Assembly: GCA_916610825.1 (NCBI GenBank)
Contig: OU744448.1
Span: 372,001 to 436,000 of the forward strand
Direction: 5' to 3'
DNA length: 64,000 nt
DNA from: Haliclystus octoradiatus
Lineage: Eukaryota; Cnidaria; Staurozoa; Stauromedusae; Haliclystidae
Part shown: piece by piece, positions 1 through 13,000 of the stretch
Layout: each line of letters starts with the position of its first letter
How positions within the stretch are numbered: the first letter of the stretch is position 1
Notes under the pieces: generated by a model
The model's database searches: none
What the model saw: the letters and a program-made list of their open reading frames with translations, nothing else
Told to the model about the DNA's origin: nothing
Translations under genes and position numbers: made by a program

Positions 1-171
1 CCCCAAACTCAAGGGCATAAAAGGTTTTAAACATTGCCTGAAGAAAGAAATGCATGGATCATGACATGACAACTAGTTTCAGAGTGAATGACACAGATGC
101 ATGACCAATGACTGCAATTTTTTGAATTATTATTTGGTATTTATATAAATGAGATTATAAGTAGTTATAAA

Positions 172-3100
172 TTAGAACATATCTGCCATTCCTTCTTCTA
201 AGAACCGCTTGTAAATGCTCATAAATTTGGCAATAAATGCTTCCAAGTGATAAATTGCCTTTGTTCCTAATTGTAACTTGTGTTCGTAATGTGCTGCCAT
301 CTGGATTACTTCTGACTTCAAAAGACCGTCACAATTCTTTGTCAACTCTTTTGTCAAGCCCTAAACAAATGGCAAATGCAATATCAAAATATCAAATTGT
401 TAATGAGCATTCAAGTTACAGATCTCTAGCTAGGTCCTTCCTTGGCTAGATCTTTGCCAAACAATATCCAAACACTTTGTTTGACACCGGCCATGTTTCA
501 TTCAGCATTGTGACGAATTGCGCAGTAATGGAAAGTCAATGTAATGGTCAAACGTTGACATGGTTAGATAGGATAATTGAGGTTGCAGCTAGACAGACAT
601 TTATTTGCGTACTCACACAGAATAATTCTATCTGAAAACTGCAGAGAGTAAAGACCACAATGCATGATGGTCACATGAAAATGACGTTGTCAAACGATTG
701 TTTGTACCTTGATGATAATGTCTGGTGGTATGCAATGACTGAGTAACTCGTAGAGGCGAGAACGCACCTCTAACAACCTAGAATTAAAAACAAAATTTGC
801 AACAATCAACTTTATTAATTGTGACGTAGTCACCTAATTATAAACATGTAAATACCTACTGTGATAATTGTGTAACTGCTAAAGTCATATGATCTTAATA
901 TAGTAATGTATGTTGAAATATAGTCAGTTCTATTCAGACATAATGCAAGCGTGTTCTCTGTCTAGAACAACACCACAAATTGGCGTCCCCGAGTGATTTC
1001 AGAAAATAATCACCATTTCATGTATATATCATTATTGCTATATGCAGTATGGATAAAAAATCGAACCTTACACTTAACTGATCCTGAACGCACCACAGCG
1101 TGGTTCACGGGATTGGGTGCTATACTATAAAGGACTTGGAAAAATTATATTTGGTTTATCTGGCCCAGCTCTTGGTGGTATGTAAGGTGGTATGCAGCCC
1201 ACAACTATTTTTATTATCTAATGAAGTTATGATACAGTGGCAATTTAATAAGCCCACTCACTCTCGAAATTTAGTTGGTGTATGGTTTGGCAAAAAAATT
1301 TGATTGGACGTTTCAAAGTTCATTTAATAAACTATAATAGTACACGTAATAAACCTAATTGTTGACACACATCTATCATCGATCATTGATAGATAGCATT
1401 TGGTAGAAAGTCCATTTGGCTTGCAGTGGCTTGTAGCCCACTGGCCCTTACATAACAATTTTATGGTTTAATTATGTTACTGAAAGACATGGTAGTGGCT
1501 GTATGCCCACTGGCCCTAATAACCACGCTTAGATGGTTAGAAATTAATTGGACTTGTCGGACACATTATATTTTGATAAAAGTTGTATTTCCACTCCTTA
1601 AAGTTTGAGCGGAGATGTGTTATAGATAGAAAATGTTATTGTGGTATGAATTTTGTATGTGTGCGAATGTCATGTGTTTGTTATATTTTATAAGGTAAAC
1701 ACACGAATATTACGTTGTATTTCAAGAGAAATGAGACCGCCTAGCCGTTACGGTTTCTTTAATATTACTTATCGTAACTTATAACTATCAAATTCATAAA
1801 CATAATTGACAATTCTGTTTTCTCTAAGAAGGGGGAAATGTGACGTAGTCACCTAATTATAAACATGTAAATACCTGCTGTGATTATTGTGTAACTGCTA
1901 AAGTCATATGATCTTAATATAGTAATGTATGTTGAAATATAGTCAGTTCTATTCAGACATAATGCAAACGTGTTCTCTGTCTAGAACGACACCACATTAC
2001 TTAACCGTAAAACCAGATCTATGATTGTCTGACCTTTTTGGATTTTGTTGTTCTATAATGGATGCTGCAGTTTGCTGAAGAAAGATCTCCCAATCAGGTT
2101 GTGATACGCTTTGTTGCTCTGAGAAGGGATACCTTGGAGGGACAAAAACAATAATGAACTGTCTGGCATCCTTCACCACTGAGATCAGTTATCAAGAGTG
2201 TGCGTTACGTACTGTTGCACTCTGCATGCTTCACACATGAGTAATGCTCTTCTTAAATTGCGATTACTCTGCTTTGCAATCTTTTCACCCAATGCAAGTG
2301 GCAGAGAAAGTCCTTCTTTTTTGCATGTTTTCAACAGTATCTGAACAATCTGAAAAATATCATATACAAATGCTAAAATATGTGTTGTTTGTTTGTTTGT
2401 TGTAAATATTTCAATGGAAGTACCTACCTCATCCTCTGTTGGTGCGGCAACGCGGACGCCTAGACATCTACTTTGAATAGCAGGTATGACTTTGCTGGTT
2501 GAGTTGCAGCATAGAATGATGCGACACGTGCTGACGTACTTCTCCATTGTACGTCGCAATGCATGCTGAGCATCTTTGGTTAGTTTATCAACTTCCATTA
2601 GAACAACAACTGCAAAAACAAAGAATGAGGCATTCATTACACCACGTAATACTTTATATGAGTTGACTGGCCAATGAGCTCTTACCTTTGAAACTTTTCT
2701 GTGAGCCAGCGTCAAGCTGTTGCGTCTGCGCAGTGGTTTTGATCAGTTCTTGAATAACCACTCGGTCATAGATACCTGCATCACTATGGCAACAAAGAGA
2801 GCAGAAACAGATTAGATTCAGGTCTAGGTTAGCATTGAAAGTGGCTGCCTCTCAAATGCATACGGTACCTCGCATTTATTTCAATGTGGTAGTTGCTGCT
2901 TATGACACTGACTTCAATCTTTTTCTTTGAGGGTGTCTGTAATGAATAGAAGAGACATCACAGAAGTTAAAATGAAAGTTAGCAATAATATAATGATTTT
3001 AAATTACAAAGTTATTTATTTTTGCCTCACCAGAAATGTTGGATGGTCTAGTTTCAGTTTGTCGATGCCGTTGCCGTATAACTCGCGCAAGATGCACATA

Positions 3101-3745
3101 ACTCGCGTCTTTTTCCCCGCTCCCGGGGGGCCATAAACAAGCAAATGGGGAAAATCTCCCCCTGTCACCTGTGAAGAATGGATGAATAAATTTGTGTTGA
3201 TTGTATTAATTGTGAAATATGTAGCAACACAGAAAGAGTGAACGTTTCCATCTGAGCGATCTCGTTACAATCATAATAACAAGGCTGGAAATTATGTTAG
3301 AACATAATAAATTTTATGCGACAGCACAGTATCCAACAGCAACATGCCAACAGAAATCATGAAAATATGTTTCATACGATCATTTCATCCTTGAAATAAG
3401 TTACACAATTTTAAATATCACAATTTAATAACTCAATGAAGTTCCTACAAACTTGAAATGCTTCTGTCTAGACCATGACAGAGTATTGCATGGTGTCACA
3501 AGATATAGATTTCGGCGACAAGCATGAGATGCAATTTATTATTAACCAGTCGTTAATCGTTAACCAAATGATCAGACATATAGGACTAGGCCTGGCCACG
3601 TTCACGTAGATAAGTTTTAACTTCTTGGCAATAGTAACAGTTCTCACCCATCACTTACTAGTTTGCTCAAGTTTTCAGCTTGCTCGTTGTGAAAATTAAG
3701 CTTTTTAAGCAGCTTTGGTCTGTGCTTATCTATCCAAAGGCTCAT
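172..3745 (-). CDS. RFC3: Replication factor C subunit 3 (clamp loader), 9 exons
   Basis: Small AAA+ subunit of the RFC clamp loader, which opens and loads PCNA on primed DNA in the nucleus. Exons read on the minus strand: 3745-3659, 3168-3031, 2936-2869, 2783-2686, 2609-2428, 2349-2213, 2132-2034, 777-708, 360-172. All joins are GT-AG and in phase, giving 355 codons plus stop; human RFC3 has 356 residues. Visible landmarks are the N-terminal [10 protein letters not shown], Walker [10 protein letters not shown] at residues 42-50, the degenerate Walker B MEVDKLT near 135-141, the clamp-loader SRC motif (IQSRC), CEACRVQQ, and a C terminus with [13 protein letters not shown]. The long intron between the exons at 2034 and 777 carries a TRIM retroelement. 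The start is the only in-frame Met before the conserved LWIDKHRP. The family call is from remembered RFC3 features. Confidence 0.95.
820..1996 (+). mobile_element. TRIM-like small LTR retroelement with 158-bp LTRs
   Basis: Two direct repeats of 158 bp (820-977 and 1839-1996) start TGTGACGTAGTCACC and end CACCACA, differing at about five positions. The left copy is followed at once by a primer-binding-site-like TTGGCGTCCCCGAGTG, and the right copy is preceded by a purine tract AAGAAGGGGGAAA, so the element reads on the plus strand. Flanks TTAAT (815-819) and TTACT (1997-2001) look like a 5-bp target duplication with one mismatch. The internal part is about 860 bp and has no long ORF, so it is non-autonomous. 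It lies in an RFC3 intron, antisense to the gene. Confidence 0.85.
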
Positions 3746-4281
3746 TATTTGTAATTAGAGGTTAACTAAGTTTAGTAGATCAAATACAAATCGTTTTATG
3801 GGTTGCAATGACATTTATTTCTTTCCCGCGCATGCAATGATCGAGGCTGTTTTGATGATAGCCATATGAGATCGAGGCCACTCAAGCTTTCCGTCTACAT
3901 GCAGACTACGCGAAGGGGCGGCAATATGCTAAGTAACCAGGGAAACGATTTTGTGTATTTAAAACTTCCAAGGGAACTTCTGAACTAGTGCTGTAATCCT
4001 CTGGAAGCCGACCACATGACAAAAGCGTTGCATGAAGGATGGATGGAGGCCTCAATTACAAAAGGATCAACATATGAAAAAAATCAAAAGAAAAGTTAAA
4101 AGCAAAGAATAATTCAGTTATAATTTTTTTTGTTTCTTTGCTTTCTTTCTTCTTTACTTGTTTTATGTTTTCTTCTTTTTTTTTGACGTTTTTACGAATT
4201 TGCATCCAACAGAATTACATTGAATTATTTATTTTGATTTGATGACAATAATAATAATTCATAAACAATTATAGAAATTGT
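3746..4281. other. Intergenic spacer between RFC3 and the cyclin gene
   Basis: This spacer lies between the RFC3 start codon and the stop codon of the next minus-strand gene, so it should hold the RFC3 promoter and the cyclin 3' UTR. I see T-rich and A-rich runs near 4075-4180 but no repeat or coding signal. Confidence 0.5.
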
Positions 4282-7200
4282 TTAATTCCATGGAGAAAAA
4301 CGTTTCACTTTCTTTGAAGCAGGATAGGACAAACGATTTTGGGTGATTGCATCCATTTGGCTGTCAACATTCATTTCTTGCTGATGGTAATTACTTTCAT
4401 GTTTCACTAAACGTTTTGTGGGTGACATACTACGCGAAGGGAAAGCACATGCCCCGTTGTTTCTCTGGTTTTGGTGGAGTGACGCAAATTCTGTTTCAAA
4501 AGGATTTTCTCTGATGGGAGAGAGACGGTCTTGACATGCAGCTGTAGTTCTTCTTCCAAGTTGCAAGGGTGCTGGATGGTTTGAACTGCCAGCAATAGAT
4601 CCTATCGCCTGACGAGCAGCTAGCAAATCTTTTGTCACAGTCTGAAAACAAAAGATGATCGTTTTCAGGCACATTCTGGCTTAGTTAATATTTTTATGAT
4701 TCCGTCAAGTTAAGTTAGCCAGTATACCTGACACACATTTTGAGCAGAGGATAGAGGCTTGTACCATGCAATTGAAGAATCTTCCAGAAGGCAGCTGACA
4801 ACCGTCAGGGCAAGGAGAGATCCCTGAATAGGAACAGATGAAATGTTATTGTACCATCATTTAGTTACTGGTATACAGAAATTTCATCTTATTAACAGCG
4901 AAATAGGCTGTGACTATTTGACCGGCAATCGCAGCCATTATGGATACTAACGCATGCGTATCATGAGCGAACAGTATAAATAATGAAAACAATTAAAAAT
5001 TTGGGACAACCTGGACCTAAACGGGTGTTATCGCGTGATCGGACCCTAAACCTAATCCTAACCCTGGGACGAGTGAAACACGTGATCGAGTAAATGACGT
5101 AATTGACTGTCTGCGCACGCGCAGTTGAATCCATAATGACTGCGACTGCCGGTCAAATAGACACTTCGTATTAACATTCACCTTTATGTTGATGAAATTT
5201 GAATAGCAAAGACATTGTTGTAGTTGTGTGAATGACCGCTGCAGAAACATCGCAGGGTCTAACTCTTGCAGTTTGATATTGTCTGTGTCTTTCCACATTA
5301 ACGCGATAAAAATATCAACAAAATCATACGAGGTTGGGTGAGTTAAATTCCATTCAAGTTTCTTCAAAATGACCTTCTCCATCTTGGTCATGTCCTGCGG
5401 TCCAAACCGTGCATGAGTCGACTTGATGAGTTGCAATGCTGTCGGCACAAACTAATTAACAGAACATAAATAAATGGCATTCATGTCAACCTGTAGTGAA
5501 AAAAAATAGCGATCATCAAGCGGTCTCATCACTTAGTTACATTACCTGAGGCTCTTCTTGTGTCTTTGCGGCAATCCAGTAGCACGATAATGCAGCACAG
5601 CGCAAATATTTAAGATTGATCTGCAAAACAAATGATAGTGAAATAGCCTCTCTGTTATCTTTTAGCTAGCAGTCCTGACAATGCGTAGGCTGAAAATTAA
5701 ACAATAATAATACTGATGATTTAATTCTAACCTTGACCCTATTCAACAATCTATCCAGATGGCTGACTGCCGTTATGAAAGTGTCTGCGTGAAGATGCAT
5801 ATCCGAATGAGTGTGCCACAACCAACGGACAGCACGGTCACGATCATGTGGACCAACATCACTACTCTGTTGAGATTAAACAAAAATACAAAATTAATTT
5901 GCCTAATTCGAATGAAAAGCCTAGCAAAAGTTGAGAAAGTCGGCAAATCGGTGAGTTGACTTTTCTCAGCCACCAGTCGACGTTCTTACTCACACACTTT
6001 TTAGGCAGATTTTTACGGCTTGGCCAGCGCATCACTTTGCACCCTCAAATTTTATTAGACCCTCATCGGAGCGTCTTCGTGGAGTTGAGGGCCATTATGG
6101 AATGAGGCTAGGTCAAACGGAAGAACCTTTTTCACAGAACATTTATGGAAATGAGCAAACATTAAATATTAAACATTGACAGGATGCCAAACGATAGAAC
6201 ATTTGAAATAAATTCAACAAACATTTATTTCATTTCATTGAGCCTTTTCAGCCTTGTTCTTATATTTGGGACATGATCCTGTTTCTATGTTTGCTGTCAA
6301 TGCCATCAGAAATGTTATAGTCAAATTTGCATGTATCGAATAGTCAATACCAACAGTCAATTGTCAATACCCCCATAAAATCTGCATGTAAAAAGTACTA
6401 AGAGCGATTTAATTCCAAGTTTTTCCTCGGCAATGGATCTAGATCAGTTTTGGCAGTTCATTTGAGAAAGCTTAGCTGAAATTTGAGAAAATTTGAGAAG
6501 GATTAGCTCAGATGGCAAAGCAACCGAAAATCAGATCGGATCATATCTGATCGACCGTGGTTCAAATCCCCCTAAGGTCAACTCAGCCTTGACTTCATCT
6601 GAAACATCAAATGAGTACCATCTGAGGATGGCGGATGGAATGGTCCAGAGGGAATTGCATTGTGAGTAGCTGCGGTGCATCGTTGCGCATTGACAATCGA
6701 GACCTATCTGCCATGAAATCTGTTGAAATTGATCTGCAGTGTCGCGGCTGAGATCAACAAAGAGCGTTTAAAATCATCGTTCTCAGCGAAAAAAGCCACT
6801 CATCTAGAAATAGAGGAGTGGTACGGGTGCCTTCGGTAGGGCGACACCGTCTACATTACTTTTATTTGAGAAAGCGGAATTACCACGATTGCCATATTTA
6901 TGGAATCATAGTTTGAAGACGATGATGAAGTTAAAAGAGGGGTCTTTAGACCTGAGCATGGATCAGAAGGAGAGAGGAGAAAGGCTGTATAAATTATATT
7001 GTGTCAGAATTAGCTTAAAAGTTATCAGCGTACGCATTTGACATTATTACAAACTTTTATAAAACTAGACTTTGAGTTGCATGCAAATGCATGCATATAT
7101 TGAGTTGTGAATCATCTGACTTAACTGGTTCAAATAAATACATGAAGAAATCTATGTAGAAAAGATGATTGAAGCCGAAATTTAATTCAGAAATTATTCT

Positions 7201-9079
7201 ATTTTATTTTTTGCTAATCAAAGAAGCAAAAAGTTGAGAAGTGAAAAGTGGAAGTTAAATAGCCATACGACCCCCCCCCAAAAAAAAAAAAATAAAGCTG
7301 CAAGGTAACAATTTTTGGGGGTTTGTCTAAAATTTATTATGTTCCACCTAACAACACTGTCACATCCCGAAAAAATTCAATTGATTATTATTTATCCATA
7401 ACATGGTTATTTAACATTTGATTCAAGTGACTTCTGAAAAAGTATAGAATGAGAAACTATTTATCATCTTTACATCTTATTTCATTAATTACTGTCAATG
7501 CACATTATTTTATTATATTTTAATGTATTTGTTGTCACTGATGAAGTGGAAGTTGGTATTGCAATTGCTTCTATATTTTAATTAAATTTCATTGCAGTAC
7601 TGTACAATTTAACACTGGCTGTAATAATCAGGGAATATTTTTATTTTATATCTTCGTAATTTAATTTCCATAAAGCGGGTATGTTTGCAAATTTCATAAC
7701 CTTATATTCAAGTCATTTTCAAATAATAATTTATGATCAATCATTAAATAATTTCCAACTGTTCTTATTTGTTTCACTTTCATATAAATATACGTGTTGT
7801 TCTGCTTGTTTACGTTTGAATTTCATTCTGATAATTACTACGATAATACACAAATTATATGTCACGTCGCAACAAAGAATTGTGCTGTTTTGTATTTGCG
7901 AGACAATAGAAATTCATTCAAGTGCGAAACTGCTCAGTTAGCGCTTCAGTCTGAGAAAGCATTGTTGTTGAAAAGGAAACAGTTTTCATTGGTTTTTATC
8001 AACTTCGATGTATTTATTTAAGAAATGAAGCCGGCCATGTACGCCTCCGGTTAATAGCAAACCTATTGATATGTGTTTCAAGTCAATTGCAACAAAAATG
8101 GCATTGTGAATCCCCGCCTTACATACGGACATACAAATGGAAATAGCGTATATTTAAAAGTAGATTTACTGAAAATGAAGTACTATAAACAGAAAACTCT
8201 CAGTTATGATATGCTGAGGGAGCGGCAGCCCCTACTCTTTTTGCCAGGAGGAAAGGCGTTCCCTATTCTTTATAAATACTGAAATACTCATATATTTTAT
8301 TATACCAACACCATTATTTAGATTATTGTCAAATAAAATATAACTCTTACATACACGCACAAGAATATGTTCAGTCAAAAGAAAGGAGAAGTCCTTTGAA
8401 AATGCCGAAACGATACCAAAACCAATGCTATTTTGGATTTCCTTTCTTTTACAACGATAGAAAACGAATAAATCAGCTTGGAAGTTATTCGTGCCTGCTC
8501 AGATTATTTATGGTCAGCATATTAGTTCACTCACAGTTAACATTGATTCCACCAGGGCCTGTTCTCATTTCTAGGGTTCACTTGAACTAAGGTTTTACGA
8601 TTTGAAAAGGATTCAATTTACCACGTTTGTTTGTATATATACTCTGCAGTAGCCACTGCACCGAGGTCTATGAAAGATGAAGTTCTAAATTAATAGATAA
8701 ACATGACAAAATTATTTTTAAATGAAGAATTCAAACTGTCCTGTGAATCTCATCTGAACTAAAGTTTCGTGGTCTGAAGTATTGACCGGGGTGTTGACTT
8801 CAGTCTCTGAACAAGCAACACCGCTTCCCCTTCATTAGAGGGACTCAAATAAGCTCAATTAATATCCGTAATTAACCGGAATTCTGCCATGCACCGTGAA
8901 CAATTTAACAATGTGATTAACTGCTTTTGAAATGAAGGATAATCTAGATTAAAAATCGTTACCGTTTCAGGCAGACCAAGGCATTTCACACCATTATCTC
9001 CGTCCTGTGTTTCTCTAGCGACTCTTTCTTTTAATAAGTCCAAAAGATCGGAAGTACAGAAACTGATCTCAACAGCCAT
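4282..9079 (-). CDS. Cyclin G/I-family protein, 6 exons
   Basis: Atypical cyclin of the G1/G2/I group, which bind Cdk5 or PP2A rather than drive the cell cycle in vertebrates. Exons: 9079-8963, 5866-5732, 5620-5546, 5451-5182, 4823-4728, 4641-4282, giving 350 codons plus stop. Every intron is phase 0. The cyclin box spans roughly residues 40-200: RAVRWLW, then FITAVSHLDRLLNRVK, then LKYLRCAALSCYWIAAKTQEE, then MEKVILKKLEWNLTHPTSYDF. The last motif resembles the cyclin I segment LNWDLHTATPLDF. Exon 5 (GSLLALTVVSCLLE) also matches cyclin I. The last exon (about 120 residues) is a polar, Ser/Pro-rich tail without a recognised domain. The first exon is 3.1 kb upstream; its fit (LLDLLKERVARETQ, like cyclin G N termini) and phase are good but it is the least certain part. 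Cyclin G versus I cannot be settled by eye. Confidence 0.85.
4914..5160. mobile_element. 247-bp MITE with about 32-bp terminal inverted repeats
   Basis: The left end CTATTTGACCGGCAATCGCA (from 4914) is matched in inverted orientation at the right end, finishing at 5160, with few mismatches over about 32 bp. The inverted repeat contains GCGCACGCGC-type sequence further in. It sits in the fourth intron of the cyclin gene. A single related end occurs near 60095-60150. No clear target duplication was seen. Confidence 0.75.
6499..6860 (+). mobile_element. tRNA-derived SINE-like sequence
   Basis: A pol III A box (TAGCTCAGATGG, 6504-6515) is followed 43 bp later by a perfect B box (GGTTCAAATCC, 6559-6569), and then by a non-tRNA body. 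The head does not close into a tRNA acceptor stem. The 3' end is set loosely at the change in composition near 6860. It lies in the long first intron of the cyclin gene; the rest of that intron (5867-8962) is AT-rich with a C-run and A-run at 7270-7295 and no other recognisable content. Confidence 0.55.
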
Positions 9080-9561
9080 TGGTGTAATATAATTTCATCA
9101 CCACTCTACGTTCAATTTGGGATAACGATCTGGTCGTTATACTCCCAAAGTTGAAGAGAGGAGGACAAATGCTGCGTTTCAACAGCACGGATGAAAGCGA
9201 AAGGACGAACAGTAGACGTCAGGGCAGCTGATTCCCCTTGTCACGTGATCACATAAGTCAGAAACATGTCTAGGCAAGATTTTGTCGACACCAAGATCTC
9301 GAATATTGGAAAGGACCTTGTTTGACAAAGAAAATAATTCAAGTATAAAAACGAAATTGATTCGATCAATCCATATCAATCTGATTGGTGTTTAGAGTTG
9401 TGAATCATCATATCAACAAAGGGCTTTCAAAAACATTAACTTATGAGAAAGAAGGCCATGTAAAAGTTTATAACAGTGTGCTAGTTATTGTAAGCAATTG
9501 GTGCACAGTTTCCTATGAGATATTTATATTTGGCACGCTCGGGTCACCGTCACGTCAGGAA

Positions 9562-9619
9562 AAAACGAGAAGGCATCAAAAAATCACTCACTCCGGATTT
9601 TCTGATGCCTTCTTGTTTT
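9562..9619. repeat. Short inverted repeat (hairpin) in the cyclin-ATG7 spacer
   Basis: About 24 bp (9562-9585, containing GAGAAGGCATC) recurs as its reverse complement (9596-9619, containing GATGCCTTCTTG) around a 10-bp loop. The spacer 9080-10003 otherwise shows only the tRNA-like sequence listed next. This could be the core of a small MITE or a terminator-like hairpin; function unknown. Confidence 0.55.
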
Positions 9620-9898
9620 CTTCTTACTTGCTCTTTCGTGCTAATTGCTTTATAATAGTTTGCAGGCAAGATAAAAGTAAATATTTCATGTAGACTATAG
9701 CTAAGCTAGGCTAGTAGTGTATGTGAAAATTATTTTAAAACATTTTTTATTACAAAATAGTTCTTGCTATTTATTATTTAATACTGTACTATTTTAGAAT
9801 ATATTTTGTATAAATTATAAATTATAGTGCGTGATTATGATCAGAAGTACAAGTAGCTTGCTCTGGCTGAATTGGGGGGAGGATGCTGAAACATGGGC

Positions 9899-9966
9899 TT
9901 GTAGCTCAATGGTAGGGTGCCTGTAATTCTGTGGCATACCAGGGTTCCATTCTTTGTAGGTTCAAA
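9899..9966 (+). other. tRNA-like pseudogene or SINE head
   Basis: An A-box-like GTAGCTCAATGGTAGG starts at 9901 and a B-box-like GGGTTCCATTC lies at 9952-9962, at tRNA spacing. The anticodon arm and acceptor stem do not pair properly, so a working tRNA is unlikely. It sits just downstream of the ATG7 stop codon. Confidence 0.4.
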
Positions 9967-10003
9967 AATGTTAAGGTTTGGATAAGAAAACATTTCTTAT
10001 TTT

Positions 10004-13000
10004 CTATTCGTTTTCATCATCATCATCATCACTCAATTCCCAAATCTGAAAAAGAACAAAACAAAGAAAATAAAGCAAAACATTCAATTGAATAAGAGGC
10101 TACAGCATTTTCAAATAAAAACAGGGAAGGAGGTTATAATAAACTTTTTTTTATTCATTATTGTTAATAGAAACAGATTTCGTAACATTCTGTTTTATTT
10201 TTGGAACAGTGACGGTATATTGCAGTTTGCAGCGCACATGGTTAACAATAGCCAATACCTATCCACTGCAAATAAGATTTTCAAGTCTGAGTTCAGGCAT
10301 TGTTCTCATAGGGAACCTGGGTCTAGCAGCTGTTATCTCTCTACCAGGGTAGTGTTTCCAGAAATCCAACTCAAGACCACATATGAATAGCATATTAAGT
10401 TTAATGAAATGCCTGCCTGCTTGAAAATTAAGGTTACAAAAAAATAATAGAGCTTATATTTAGCTTGATTAGGAATAATTAAGTAAAAGTAGTCTATGAT
10501 AACAACTTTGATAATGAATTACCTCAACATCAATAGTACTTTGGTGTAACTTGAGCAGTCCTGTCATTTCTTCCAGATATTGTGGAACATTAAAAACTTT
10601 GAGAAGGAAATCAAACCCATCTTGACGGTAAGCATCAATCACCTGTGTATTATTTGAAACAGTGCAATGAAAATATGTCGTAAGGGACGGAATAACAATT
10701 GGTCCTGAAGATGAGTATACCAACCTGATTTGAACATCCTGTGCAGAGATCAAAACTCAAACAGGAGGGCATGACAACATGAAACCTTGAAAGAAACCCA
10801 CGGATCTAGAGAGAGAACAATCAAACACAATGGAAGAAAGACTTAAGGAAGAGATGAAGCTGAGAGGAAGGAATGGTGATTGGTGAAGGTTAATTATATT
10901 ACCTGATGCGGGACGATTCCAAGAGTGCTGGCAAAATCCGCTGACAGGTTATCATCTGAAGTGGTGGATGATTCTGCTGTGCAATATCCACTGTTTGATA
11001 AATAAAATTATCAGAATTAAATGATATATTAATATGTAATAAAGAGATAGTCACGTCTAAGAGGGCATGTCTGAAATACGGTTAACTGAAAGAAATTTAC
11101 AGAAAATGAAAAACGAGGTCTAATGTAGGCTATTCTGCATTCATGTAAACGAGAATGCCGCTTGGGATTATACTGTTTTGAGCGTCGGATTCAGATGGAA
11201 TGAATACAACAGTTTGCTTCCATGTCTACTATTTGTTTATTTGTTTATGTAAATGCAGAATACAATAGATCTTGTTTTAAACGGTTCTATACGTTTCTTT
11301 CTGTATTTCAGACATGGTCACCACTCACCCATCTGGATGATGTAGCATTGACATCAGCAACTCAACAGCCAAAGAGCTAGCCATCATCGAGACACCAGGC
11401 CTTGTTACAGTGCATTGCATATCTAGCGTACGGTCACGAGTTGACTAAAGACAAGACAACAAAAGTGATTCCAGCAGCAGCAGCAGCAACAACAACAAAT
11501 AAGTAGATATAACACAACTCACATCGCCAGGGGCAACAACATCATTGCAAAAGTAACATCCTAGTTTATCACCAGGTATCCGAACTGATGAAGATGAGAT
11601 AGTCGCCTCTTTATCAGAGCTGAGATTTGCTTCATCTTGACTTGGAGCCCTCTTTAATCCATGGCGCATGACAACGAATGAATCAAAGCCAAGGGCAGCA
11701 TTTATAACAATCTAAATAGCATCAACAGTTTATTTACAGGAAGAAATATTTCCATTTAAACACAACAGAAACACACATTATTGATATGATTGAAACCTTT
11801 TGATGGACAGCAGCTAAAAGCGTAGGCAACCATCGGCTTTCGCGTGTATCCATCAACAAGAAAATTGCATCATGTGATTTGATTAAAGTTTCAAGTTTCT
11901 CAACGTCTGCAGCCACAGTTTTTCTTGCATCATCTGCTCACATAAATTTGATAAAATGATTACAAATTTTAAAAATGCGAAGGATAAACACATGCTAGAA
12001 ATGCTGACACTGCATTATAAACTTCCTGCTCTACCTGAATCGTTAACAGCATGGCCAGGCATTGGAATGGACAGTGTATGAGCTTCGCATATCTAAGGCG
12101 CATCACAAATAATGAATAACATGCCAAATGAGAACAATGCTAATCACTTCTTAGGTAATAGATGATATGGTAATAGATTTCATACCACATTGGGATAGAT
12201 ACGCCGCATCGCATCACTCGCAGCTTGGGACTTTTCTTTGCCACCATTTTTGCAATCCTCAAATTCAAATAATGTTTGACGTACTGGATTTGAATAAGAG
12301 ACCCGACCATTATCCAGAAAAGAAATGATGCGTACACCCCAGGCCTACAGAACAAAAAATATATACAAAAACAATCTTGAAGAAGAGGGCCATGGTTATA
12401 CTATGCATAAGGATTAGAAGAAACACTTACAAGAAGTGATCTAGCAACATTACATCCAAGGGTGCCGCTGCCAAGTAGCAAACATTTTGTGGCACTGATT
12501 GTATCAAGTTGTAAATCAGGAAGTAGTCTCCATCGCATCAGTTTCAAATTTAAATCTACAGCAGACTCTGCCAGCCTAATGCATACAAGAGAAATGACTC
12601 ATTGAATATGAAAGAGCTTGAAGAGATAAAATCAAAACATTTTGCGTTTAACAAACTTCACTGGATCCATTGTGGTACTGAGGTTGACCAGGCGTGGACC
12701 CATTTTCTGATTTTTATTTTTCTCCCAACCAACTGCGTTTACTTTGTCTTCAAATGACACAAATTGACAATATTTACATACAAAGCAACTTTGATGAAAC
12801 TTCAGAAAATACACTTTGAAAGCTTACCTTTGGATGGAGGTGGCTCAGGTAGCCTGTCCAATGTTATCACTAGACTATGGTCTGAGTCTCTTGTGCCATT
12901 TCGTATTCTATCACGGTAGCATACAACTTTCAATTCTTTTATATTCTTACCCCTTCATACAATCATAAAAAGAAACAATCAATGTAATAATATACTAATA

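Noticed and set aside
9899-9966. Functional tRNA gene
   Set aside because: A and B boxes are present but the acceptor and anticodon stems do not pair, so it is listed only as tRNA-like.
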